DNA of 64,000 bases. It comes from Acidobacteriota bacterium. Its GTDB lineage: Bacteria > Acidobacteriota > Aminicenantia > Aminicenantales > Saccharicenantaceae. Where the stretch lies: positions 1-64,000 of the forward strand of contig JAWSUF010000010.1 in the NCBI GenBank assembly GCA_033549365.1, read 5' to 3'. A program made the translations under genes and the position numbers. Under the pieces are notes generated by a model that searched no databases, was not told the origin of the DNA, and worked only from the letters and a program-made list of their open reading frames with translations. Positions 1 through 7,912 of the stretch are shown piece after piece; positions within the stretch are counted from its first letter, which is position 1; the number at the start of each line of letters is the position of its first letter.

Positions 1-133
1 CGAGACAGGAGCCGACGATCGAGGGAAACGACATCTTGGCCAGAAAATGGAGAAGGATGGGATGGGGTCCGAGGAGATGGATCTGGAGCGAGGCCGGGCC
101 GCCCGGCGTGCGAACTTTCCGACAACCGCTCGC

Positions 134-162
134 TTGCCTTGTATACATATCTATGCTATACA
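134..162 (+). promoter_or_regulatory. possible sigma70 promoter with direct repeats
   Basis: TTGCCT (134-139) and TATACA (157-162) are separated by 17 bases, just before the first gene. The motif TATACATAT occurs twice here (142-150 and 157-165), 15 bases apart in the same orientation, which could be an operator or chance AT-richness. The match is only partial at both boxes. Confidence 0.3.
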
Positions 163-174
163 TATACGAGAACC

Positions 175-534
175 ATGGCCTTGTCAAGCGAAATGTCAAG
201 CCTCGAGCGGGAACGCCGCTGTTTGATCCGCCTTCTCTCCTCGCCTCACGAACTGGCCGTCGGATCGGTCTCCCGCGTGCGCCGAAAATGCGGCAATCCC
301 CGGTGTACGTGTCTCTCAGGTCAAGGACATCCACAAACAATCTTCCTTTTTAAAGATGTTCAAGGACGAAGGCGGTGCAAGTTGATACGCCGTGCCGACG
401 AGGTCCGGATGCATAAAGCCGGAGATCGCTACCGAAACTGGCGAAAGGCGTTGAATCGGCTTCGCGCCATCGAAAATCGCCAAAAACAAATATTGCTGGC
501 GGAAATCAAAGAAAGGGCTGTTTTCTACAAGTAA
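175..534 (+). CDS. DUF6788-like small basic protein
   Basis: A 119-residue basic, probably cytoplasmic protein with no signal peptide. The centre carries a compact cysteine motif (RRKCGNPRCTC) followed by a GHP segment, the pattern I associate with the DUF6788 family. The C-terminal third is a charged, probably coiled-coil helix rich in Arg, Lys and Glu. Members of this family are often found beside insertion-sequence transposases, but none is visible here and the left flank is cut off. ATG 175 is preferred over in-frame alternatives from 139 because the latter lie in the AT-rich promoter-like stretch. The ribosome binding site (GAGAA) is weak. Biochemical function is unknown; family assignment is from memory of the motif. 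Confidence 0.5.
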   Translation: MALSSEMSSLERERRCLIRLLSSPHELAVGSVSRVRRKCGNPRCTCLSGQGHPQTIFLFKDVQGRRRCKLIRRADEVRMHKAGDRYRNWRKALNRLRAIENRQKQILLAEIKERAVFYK

Positions 535-628
535 GCTATCCAGCTGATATTAAAGATGATAAGTTCAATAATAATTCCTCAATTTCAAGATTGTTTCGTG
601 CGGAATGTAGGGAATAGTTGCGGCTTTT

Positions 629-1255
629 TTGGGTTTTTTCATCGTGTCCGGTCTTTTATCTTCAGCCGGAGAGGAAAGGAACCTCGACGCCCGGGTGCGG
701 GCTTTCCTGAACAACACGAACATCCGCTGGTGGGACATGAATGTCCCCGCCTCGGACGGGGAATTGCTGTATCAAATCGTCCTCGAAAACTCCTACACGA
801 AGGCGCTCGAGATCGGAACTTCGACGGGACGGTCGGCCATCTATATCGCCTGGGCCCTCAGCAAAACCGGAGGAAAACTCACAACCATCGAAATCGACGA
901 GGGCCGATATCGCCAAGCCCTGGCCAACTTCAAGGCTGCAGGTCTGGAAAATTTCATCGACGCCCGCCTGGCCGACGCCCACGAGCTCGTCCCGAAGCTC
1001 GAAGGTCCCTTCGATTTCGTGTTCATCGACGCCGATAAGGAATGGTACACGAATTACGCCAAGGCGCTCATCCCGAAAATCCTTCCGGGGGGATGCATCT
1101 CCGCCCACAATGTCACCGAGCGCCGATGGGGCCGGCGGGGCGGAGGCGGCGGCACAGCCGAGTACCATGACTTTATGCAAAGCCTTCCGGATTTCGAAAC
1201 CCGCATCCTTGCTGAGGGCAGCGGCAGTCTGGCCGTCAGCTTCAAGAAGAACTGA
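629..1255 (+). CDS. class I SAM-dependent O-methyltransferase
   Basis: A 208-residue Rossmann-fold methyltransferase of the O-methyltransferase (caffeoyl-CoA OMT-like) type. Motif I is EIGTSTGRSAIYIA, an acidic residue that would bind the SAM ribose sits in TTIEIDE, and the catalytic/metal region reads FDFVFIDADKEW. The substrate cannot be told. No ATG fits the N-terminus: TTG 629 is the first plausible start after the in-frame TAG at 608, and GTG 644 is the alternative. The first 15 or so residues are hydrophobic and end in LLSSAGEE, resembling a signal peptide, which would be unusual for this normally cytoplasmic family. An Arg/Gly-rich insert (around residues 168-177) precedes the last strand. 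The 535-628 spacer is AT-rich with no clear promoter. Confidence 0.75.
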   Translation: MGFFIVSGLLSSAGEERNLDARVRAFLNNTNIRWWDMNVPASDGELLYQIVLENSYTKALEIGTSTGRSAIYIAWALSKTGGKLTTIEIDEGRYRQALANFKAAGLENFIDARLADAHELVPKLEGPFDFVFIDADKEWYTNYAKALIPKILPGGCISAHNVTERRWGRRGGGGGTAEYHDFMQSLPDFETRILAEGSGSLAVSFKKN

Positions 1256-1266
1256 TCAAAACGGTT

Positions 1267-4200
1267 TCACCTCCGGACGCGGATCGGGAACGGCGGCCGC
1301 TTCGGCGTCACAGGCGGATTCTTTTCGAGTTCCTCCAGCATGAGCGCGATCGCCTTTTCGAGTTGTGGATCGCGGCCGGCGATGACGTCGGCGGGCGTCT
1401 GCTCGATCTCGATATCCGGCGGCACACCGACGTTTTCGATGCCGAAGCCTTCCCCTTCGTCCCAGAAAGCCAGGTTGGGCGCCGTCACCATCCCTCCGTC
1501 CATCAGCACGGGGAATCCCAGCGTTCCGACCAGACCGCCCCAGGTCGCCGTTCCGACGAGCTTGCCCATTCCGAACTTCCTGAACATATAGGGCAGGAGA
1601 TCGCCGCCGGAACCGGCCGACTCGTTAATGAGCATGACCTTGGGTCCCTGAATGGAGGCGCTCGGCGTCTTGAGGTCGGCGCCGTAGCGCATGGCCCAGT
1701 AGGAAATGACCGGCTTCCGGAGCCAATCGATGTAGTAATCGGCGACCGATCCCCCGCCGTTGAACCGCTCGTCCACAATAATGGCATCCTTGTCGGCCTG
1801 GGGGAAGAAATACCGCTTGAAATAGATGTGGCCGAGCGTCGTCGTGTTCGGAACATAGACATAAGCGACCCGGCCGTCCGTGGCCTCATGGACCTTGCGG
1901 ATGTTGCTTTCGACCCAGTCCCGGTTGCGAAGCGCGAATTCGTCGTTGATCGGAACGACCTGAACGACACGCGAGCCTTTTCCGTCGGGATTCGGTCCGA
2001 CCGTGATTTCGATGATCTTTCCCGATGTGTTCTCGAACCGGGCATAAAGGTTGTCCGGAGGCGCCAAGTCGCGCCCGGCAACGGCCAGCAGATATTCGCC
2101 GACCTTGACGTCCACGCCGGGTTCAGTGAGCGGAGAGCGGAGTTCGGGATTCCAGTTGAGGCCGCCATAGACTTTCTTGAACCGGTAGCGTCCGTCGGCG
2201 ATCTCGAAATCGGCGCCGAGAAGGCCGCCCGGAACGCGGGTCGGCTGTCCGGGAACGTCTCCGCCGCCCACACGGTGATGGCCGGCGGCCAATTCCGAAC
2301 ACATCCACTGGATGACGCGGTTGAGGTCGCCGCGACAGGAGAGGTGGGGCAGAAAGACGGCGTATTTCTCCTTCATGGCCGTCCAGTCGGCGCCATGGAA
2401 GCCGGGATCATAAAAGTAATCCCTGTTGATCCGCCAGGCCTCGTCGAACATCTGGCGCCATTCGGCCCTCGGATCGACCCGGACCTCGATCGCCTCGGTG
2501 TCGAGTTTGCCCTTTCCGGGCTCGGGCTTGCCGGCGGCGGGAAGAATGCTCCACGTCCCCCGGGAGACGGCCAGCATTTTTTTCCTGTCTCCGGTCAACA
2601 TGAAAGCGTCGATATTTGAGGCCAGGACCTCATCTTTTCGGGCCGCAAGATCATAGACGCGTAGGGACGTTTCTCTCGATCCGGGGACGCCGGGGTTGAG
2701 CGGAGGGGCGGCCTCGAGGAAATAGATTTTTCCGTCATTTCCCGCCTGCAGGTTCCGGAAGACGCCCGGCTGGACGGGAACGGCCACGATTCGGCGGTCG
2801 AAGCCGTCAAAATCGATGCGGACGGGCACGGCGGCCGGCGCGTCGTCTTTTTTCTCCGGCTTGGCTTTCGGATCCTGGGGCGATACGCCCTTCTCTTCGT
2901 CGCTCTCCTTGGCCAGAGGATTGGGCAGGTCGTTGCGCAGAACGGCCAGGTAGAGCGACTGCGTCGCCCGCATATCCACATTCGACATGTCGAACCACTG
3001 AAGAACGGGGCCGGCGTCCGTGGAGCCGAAGAAATAGAGATGCTTTCCAGAGGGGTCGAAAACCGGTTCCGAGACGTCGCTCAGACCGTCGGTCAGCGGA
3101 AAAAGCTCATCCTGATCGAGGGAATAGACGAAAACCCGCCGGAAATAAGTCGGAGTGCTGAATGTGCAGGCGATCCACTTGGAATCCCGGCTCCAGGAAG
3201 AATGAAGCCGGGCCTGCCCGCCGGGCTGATAGAGATATTCCGAGCCGATCTTTTTTACGGCGCCGGTCGCAAGATCGATCCAGTAGAGCGAAAGGGAATT
3301 GTCGGCGAAGGCGATTTTCTTTCCGTCGGGAGACCACGCCGGGGACCCGTAATAACCGGACCCGCCGAGCTTGAAGCTCCGGCCCTTGTCCTTGCCGTCC
3401 TGGCTCCGGACGCAGAGCTCATATTCGCCCGATGCGTCCGTGAAATAGGCGATCGAACGTCCGTCCGGCGACCAGACGGGCGAACGCTCGTGAACGGCCG
3501 GAGTCCGGGTCAGGTTCCGGGGATCGCCCTTCTCGGCCGGGACGGTGACAATCTCGCCCCGGAACTCAAAAACCGCCCGGGCCCCGGAGGGCGAAACCGC
3601 GGCATTGCGGATCCAGCGGCCGCCCTTGGCGAAACGCTCCCGAACCTCGGGAAGGTCGGCGGCGACGCCGATTGTGAGCCGCCGGATCGCATCGTTATCA
3701 ACGTCGAGCATGTGAAAGGCCCCGGCCTGCTCGAAGACGATTTTTCCGGCCCCAGCAGAGGCAATGAGGACCGGGAAATCCTCGAAAAACGTCCTCTGGC
3801 GAACCTCACCCGAGGCCGGATCGAAGGAAAAAATGTTGAACTCGCCGTTCCTGTCGGAGCGGAAATAGACCTTTCCGCCGAGCCACATCGGGCCGGCGTC
3901 GTTGGAGCGGCCTTCGGGCTGGGGCACGTGGATGATGGAATGGTCGCTTCGCTTAAAAATCCAGATCCGGGAAAACGTTCCCCCCCGGTAATTTTTCCAC
4001 TGGAGGAAGTTGTCACCGAAGGGATTGTAAGCGATATGACCGCCGTCGGGGGACATGGCCGCACGGGCGATATAGGGAATTTCCAGCATCTCGACAGGGC
4101 CGCCGGAGACCGGAACCGAAAAGAGACGCCCGTAGGCGCGATTTTCCGAAATGCGGGTCGACGTGAAGAGGACGGCTTTTCCGTCCGGAGTGAATCCCTG

Positions 4201-4551
4201 GACGATATCGGCCCCGGGATGCCAGGTCAAGCGGACCGGAACTCCGCCCCCGGCAGGCACGACAAAGACATCCGTGTTGCCGTCGTACTGGCCGTTGAAG
4301 GCAATGAGCGATCCGTCGGGGGAAAACATAGGGTTGGATTCGACACCGATGTCCGTGGTCAGCCGCCGGACATCCGCACCGTCATGCCCGGCCGTCCAGA
4401 TGTCGTTGGCATAGACGAAAGCGATGCGGTCGGGCCCGATGGCCGGCTGCGAAAGAAGCAGCGTGTCCTTGACATTCACGGCTTGAAGAGCGGGCGCCGC
4501 GAAAAGAAATATCGCCGCGACGGCAAGGCAAGTCCTCGGGAAACGATTCAT
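1267..4551 (-). CDS. tricorn-type protease (S41 family), secreted
   Basis: A 1094-residue homologue of archaeal tricorn protease. A signal peptide (residues 1-24, ending ALQA) sends it to the periplasm. Residues ~30-640 are TolB/WD40-like propeller blades with repeated 'FSPDG' and 'WSPDG' turns; then come the tricorn C1 helical domain, a PDZ-like domain (~760-860) and the S41 protease core. The likely catalytic His is in GHHRVGGG (~758), the nucleophile Ser in NESAGSGGD (~981) and the supporting Glu in GIENVGVPPD (~1040). Archaeal tricorn has GSDGD where this has GSGGD, so the residue after the serine is Gly. The start at 4551 is favoured by AGGAGG five bases upstream and by a promoter at 4589-4618 that excludes longer versions. 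Probably degrades peptides; substrates are unknown. Confidence 0.88.
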   Translation of the reverse strand: MNRFPRTCLAVAAIFLFAAPALQAVNVKDTLLLSQPAIGPDRIAFVYANDIWTAGHDGADVRRLTTDIGVESNPMFSPDGSLIAFNGQYDGNTDVFVVPAGGGVPVRLTWHPGADIVQGFTPDGKAVLFTSTRISENRAYGRLFSVPVSGGPVEMLEIPYIARAAMSPDGGHIAYNPFGDNFLQWKNYRGGTFSRIWIFKRSDHSIIHVPQPEGRSNDAGPMWLGGKVYFRSDRNGEFNIFSFDPASGEVRQRTFFEDFPVLIASAGAGKIVFEQAGAFHMLDVDNDAIRRLTIGVAADLPEVRERFAKGGRWIRNAAVSPSGARAVFEFRGEIVTVPAEKGDPRNLTRTPAVHERSPVWSPDGRSIAYFTDASGEYELCVRSQDGKDKGRSFKLGGSGYYGSPAWSPDGKKIAFADNSLSLYWIDLATGAVKKIGSEYLYQPGGQARLHSSWSRDSKWIACTFSTPTYFRRVFVYSLDQDELFPLTDGLSDVSEPVFDPSGKHLYFFGSTDAGPVLQWFDMSNVDMRATQSLYLAVLRNDLPNPLAKESDEEKGVSPQDPKAKPEKKDDAPAAVPVRIDFDGFDRRIVAVPVQPGVFRNLQAGNDGKIYFLEAAPPLNPGVPGSRETSLRVYDLAARKDEVLASNIDAFMLTGDRKKMLAVSRGTWSILPAAGKPEPGKGKLDTEAIEVRVDPRAEWRQMFDEAWRINRDYFYDPGFHGADWTAMKEKYAVFLPHLSCRGDLNRVIQWMCSELAAGHHRVGGGDVPGQPTRVPGGLLGADFEIADGRYRFKKVYGGLNWNPELRSPLTEPGVDVKVGEYLLAVAGRDLAPPDNLYARFENTSGKIIEITVGPNPDGKGSRVVQVVPINDEFALRNRDWVESNIRKVHEATDGRVAYVYVPNTTTLGHIYFKRYFFPQADKDAIIVDERFNGGGSVADYYIDWLRKPVISYWAMRYGADLKTPSASIQGPKVMLINESAGSGGDLLPYMFRKFGMGKLVGTATWGGLVGTLGFPVLMDGGMVTAPNLAFWDEGEGFGIENVGVPPDIEIEQTPADVIAGRDPQLEKAIALMLEELEKNPPVTPKRPPFPIRVRR

Positions 4552-4588
4552 CATGGCCTCCTCAAATCGATGATGGAAATCCATGCGC

Positions 4589-4618
4589 ATGGTAGTCTCC
4601 GACAGGAACGTCTGTCAA
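4589..4618 (-). promoter_or_regulatory. promoter of the tricorn protease gene
   Basis: On the minus strand TTGACA (4613-4618) is followed after 18 bases by TACCAT (4589-4594). The predicted transcript start falls near 4582, upstream of ATG 4551 and its AGGAGG site. It forms a divergent promoter pair with 4625-4653. Confidence 0.45.
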
Positions 4619-4624
4619 CCGGAA

Positions 4625-4653
4625 TTGACTTTCGAACCGGGATTTTCTATAGT
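4625..4653 (+). promoter_or_regulatory. sigma70 promoter for the oxoamine synthase gene
   Basis: TTGACT (4625-4630), a 17-base spacer and TATAGT (4648-4653) give a near-consensus promoter. It would leave a leader of about 100 bases before ATG 4762; no riboswitch fold was recognised in that leader. Confidence 0.6.
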
Positions 4654-4761
4654 TAGGACCGAATTTTCTTACGGCGGAGCCGGAAGCGGCAGGCGTCGCA
4701 TCCGGTGGGGAGAGTCCGTCTCCCGGATTCAAGAGGCGGCCCGCCGGCGAAAGCAGGACCG

Positions 4762-5994
4762 ATGGATCTTTTCGAAAAATGCAAGGGATTCTATTCCGAC
4801 CCTCAGGTTGCGCAGAAATACGGCTATCCGCTCAATCCGCGCACAGCCCAAGCCATGGGTATCTTCCCCTATTTCATCCCAATTGAAAAGGCCGAGGGGA
4901 CCGAGGTCATCATCGAGGGCAAGCCCTTCCTCATGATCGGATCGAATAACTACCTCGGCCTGACGAATCACCCCAAAGTCGTCGAAGCGTCCCGGGAAGC
5001 CATCAGAAAATTCGGCACGAGCTGTACGGGGTCCCGCTTCCTGAACGGCACCCTCCACATGCATCTTGAGCTCGAGGAACGCCTGGCCCGCTTCGTCGGC
5101 CAGGACGCCACCCTGGTTTTCAGCACCGGCTTCCAGGTCAACATCGGGACGATCCCGGCCATTATGGACAAAGACGACATCATCGTCACCGACAAGGAAG
5201 TCCACGCCAGCATCATCGACGGCGTGCGCATGGCCAAGGTCCAGAAAAATGTCCATGCCCGCTACTTCAAGCACAATGATCCGGAGGACCTCGCCCGCAT
5301 CCTGGCGTCCCTGCCGGAGGAACCGGGCAAGCTCGTGATCGTGGACGGCGTCTTCAGCATGGGCGGAGAGATCGCCCCCCTACCCGACATCATTCCGATC
5401 TGCAAAAAATACGGCGCCCGCCTCATGGTCGACGACGCTCATTCCCTGGGTGTTCTCGGCGGAGGCCGCGGCACGGCCCATCACTTCGATTGTGTCGGCG
5501 ACGTCGACCTGGTCATGGGGACGTTCAGCAAGTCCTTCGCTTCGGTCGGAGGTTTCATCGGCGGACCGACCGAAGCCATCCACTGGATCCAGATTTTCGC
5601 CCGTCCCTTCATGTTCAGCGCCAGCCTCCCGCCGGCCAACGTCGCCGCCGTCCTGGCCTGCCTGGACGTTCTCGAAGAGGAACCGGAACGCATCACGCGC
5701 GTCAACGCCGTCGGGGAAAGAATGCGGACCGAGCTCCGGGCCATGGGCTACAACATCGGAAACAGCCAGACACCCATCGTGCCGATCGTCATCGGCGACA
5801 TGATGGACACCATGAAAGCCTGGAAAATCCTGTTCAGCGCGGGAATCTACACCAATGTCGCTCTTCCCCCCGCCGTTCCGCCCAATTACTCACTGCTCCG
5901 CACAAGCTACATGGCGACCCACACCGACGAACAGATCGACCGCGTCCTGGAGACATTCCGCCAGCTCAAGGACCAGATCCACATCGGAACCTGA
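4762..5994 (+). CDS. alpha-oxoamine synthase, serine palmitoyltransferase-like
   Basis: A 410-residue PLP enzyme of fold type I. It joins an acyl-CoA to an amino acid with loss of CO2. Visible landmarks are SNNYLGL (61-67), TGSRFLNGT (89-97), His148 that would stack on PLP, DDAHSLG (224-230), and the PLP lysine Lys257 in TFSKSFASVGG. The N-terminal segment with MGIFPYF and the GSRFLNGT loop resemble bacterial serine palmitoyltransferase (the Bacteroides type) more than 2-amino-3-ketobutyrate ligase or BioF, so a first step of sphingolipid synthesis is the leading idea. No acyl carrier protein, ceramide synthase or biotin gene is adjacent. ATG 4762 is chosen because it begins the conserved region; the Shine-Dalgarno (AGCAGGA) is fair. 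Reaction type is firm, substrate is inferred. Confidence 0.85.
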   Translation: MDLFEKCKGFYSDPQVAQKYGYPLNPRTAQAMGIFPYFIPIEKAEGTEVIIEGKPFLMIGSNNYLGLTNHPKVVEASREAIRKFGTSCTGSRFLNGTLHMHLELEERLARFVGQDATLVFSTGFQVNIGTIPAIMDKDDIIVTDKEVHASIIDGVRMAKVQKNVHARYFKHNDPEDLARILASLPEEPGKLVIVDGVFSMGGEIAPLPDIIPICKKYGARLMVDDAHSLGVLGGGRGTAHHFDCVGDVDLVMGTFSKSFASVGGFIGGPTEAIHWIQIFARPFMFSASLPPANVAAVLACLDVLEEEPERITRVNAVGERMRTELRAMGYNIGNSQTPIVPIVIGDMMDTMKAWKILFSAGIYTNVALPPAVPPNYSLLRTSYMATHTDEQIDRVLETFRQLKDQIHIGT

Positions 5995-6010
5995 GCCCCG
6001 AACGCCGCGG

Positions 6011-7810
6011 CTAAACCGAAAGACCGTCGTCGCCGGGAAGATTCCGGTACCAGGTCCGCCAAAGAACCAGGACGGCGGCCGTTCCGATTCCCAGCCATAA
6101 CAGCGCCCGCCCGGCCCAATGCCCCACAAGATACATCGGGGCCAAGTAGAGTGCGAATATGGCCGTCATCCCCAAAACCACATTGAGAATGGCCAGGGAC
6201 GGCTTTTCCGACGGCCGAGTCCGCCCCTCTTTTGACAGGCAGGATTTTTCCCGGACCGGCTTCCACAAACCGAAAGGACGGACGGATCGGAAAAACCGCG
6301 CCAGAACCTCGGGTCCGGTGGGCCGTGTCGCAAGGGAGCCGACAACCGATGCCAGGAACGAGACCGATACGATCAGGGGAAAAGAGACGAAAACCGGCAT
6401 ATCCTTGAAAAACAGAGTCACGATGGACAGCCCCATGCCTCCCAGCATCCCCAGGGCATATCCCCAGCCGTTCATCCGCCACCAATACCAGCGCAAGACG
6501 TTCGGAATGATGACTCCGGCCCCGAGCGACACCATCAGCCAGTTCCAGATTTCGGCGATGGAGCTTGACTGGAGACCGATGGCGACACCCAGAACAACGA
6601 TGAAAACCGTGGCCGCATAGCTCCAGCGGACGGCTTCCCGCTCCCCCGCCCCAGGCCGGACGAAAGGCAGCCAGAGATCCCGGACAAGAAAAGACGCGCC
6701 GCTGTTGACCGTGGAACTGAAGGTCGACATGAAGGCGGCAAGAAGTCCGGCAATCACGACACCTCTGACTCCCGCAGGCAGGATATCTCCTAGAATGACC
6801 GGCATGACTTTTTCCGGATCGGAAAACTCCCGGGTTCCGGTCAGGGCCAGAACGACAATGCCCATGACCAGGGCCCATCGGACGACAAGAAAAAGGCTCC
6901 AGGCCGCGCCCACCTTGGCCGCGTCCCTGTCGCTGCGGGCGGCCAGAAACCGCTGAAAGTCGTACATTTGAGCCGGGCCGCCGGCGTTCATCAGAAGGCC
7001 CTTGATAACCCAGATCACAACAAGGGCCCCGAAAAACTCGAAGGCGGCGTTCGATGTGCCTTGAAATTCAGGAATCCTCCAGGGAACCTTGAGACTTGCG
7101 AAATCTCCGGGTAGCCGGGCCATCGTTTCCGGGGATGTCCGGTTCCAGGCGATCACGGCAATGAGAATGCTGCTTGCGGTCAGGACAACCGTCTGAAGGA
7201 CGTCCGTGGCCACAACGCTGAACAACCCCCCCATGACAACGTAAACGGTTGTCACGCCGATGATGACCACGGCCAGAAAAGCGGCCTTGTGTTCGGTCAG
7301 CAGTCCGGCCGTCCAGCCGGATGGGACCAGGCGGGCCAGGAACTCCGTCGGAATCGTGGTTGCGGCGAATTTTCCGATCCCCTGAAAAGCGTAACCGATG
7401 AAACCGGCCAGGGTCAAAACGGCCATCAGGGCATAAGCGGTCCGGGCGGTTTTTCCCGCCGTCCCGCCGCCGAAACGGGTCTCCATCCACTCGGCGGCCG
7501 TCATGACATTGGAGCGCCGGACCCACTTCCCCATGTAGGCGAGAAAGAAGGCCCCCATCAGGAATCCCCACATCCAGTGATGCCACATGGACTTCATGCC
7601 GAGGACAAACAGGATGGAGACGATCCACATCGTCCCGGTGATGTCGAAATTGGACACCGATCCGGACATGGCCAGCGTCAGCCAGTGAAGCCGCCGGCCG
7701 CCGAGGAAATAGGCGTCGAGATTGCGGGCGGCACGCCTGCGGAAAATGACTCCGAGGCCGAGAACCGCGGCGAAATATGACGCAATGACGGCCGTATCCA
7801 GAGCCGTCAT
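6011..7810 (-). CDS. sodium:solute symporter (SSS family)
   Basis: A 599-residue inner-membrane transporter of the solute:sodium symporter family, with about 13 hydrophobic segments. The early YFLGGRRLHW and the long helices that follow (SNFDITGTMW, GFIGYAFQGIGKF, FMSTFSSTVNSGASFLVRDL) match the LeuT-fold core; the last motif corresponds to the TM8 sodium-site region rich in Ser and Thr. The C-terminus has a hydrophilic stretch (~510-545) followed by two more helices, an extension seen in some acidobacterial members. ATG 7810 follows GGGGG with a six-base gap; TTG 7816 is less likely. The NhaC antiporter gene lies 102 bases upstream on the same strand, so the two may be co-transcribed and use or maintain the sodium gradient together. 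Substrate is unknown. It ends 16 bases from the convergent oxoamine synthase. Confidence 0.85.
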   Translation of the reverse strand: MTALDTAVIASYFAAVLGLGVIFRRRAARNLDAYFLGGRRLHWLTLAMSGSVSNFDITGTMWIVSILFVLGMKSMWHHWMWGFLMGAFFLAYMGKWVRRSNVMTAAEWMETRFGGGTAGKTARTAYALMAVLTLAGFIGYAFQGIGKFAATTIPTEFLARLVPSGWTAGLLTEHKAAFLAVVIIGVTTVYVVMGGLFSVVATDVLQTVVLTASSILIAVIAWNRTSPETMARLPGDFASLKVPWRIPEFQGTSNAAFEFFGALVVIWVIKGLLMNAGGPAQMYDFQRFLAARSDRDAAKVGAAWSLFLVVRWALVMGIVVLALTGTREFSDPEKVMPVILGDILPAGVRGVVIAGLLAAFMSTFSSTVNSGASFLVRDLWLPFVRPGAGEREAVRWSYAATVFIVVLGVAIGLQSSSIAEIWNWLMVSLGAGVIIPNVLRWYWWRMNGWGYALGMLGGMGLSIVTLFFKDMPVFVSFPLIVSVSFLASVVGSLATRPTGPEVLARFFRSVRPFGLWKPVREKSCLSKEGRTRPSEKPSLAILNVVLGMTAIFALYLAPMYLVGHWAGRALLWLGIGTAAVLVLWRTWYRNLPGDDGLSV

Positions 7811-7912
7811 GCGCAACCCCCGTCGATAACGATCGCATCGGCTCCGGATATCGCATTCCGGAAAAATCCCGGCGCGGAAATTCCGAAGGCCTGGGGAAGG
7901 CGAATCCTTTCG

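Noticed and set aside
3040-4656. 538-codon plus-strand frame opposite the tricorn protease
   Set aside because: Low-complexity Arg/Gly/Pro-rich product with no domain; shadow of the tricorn coding frame.
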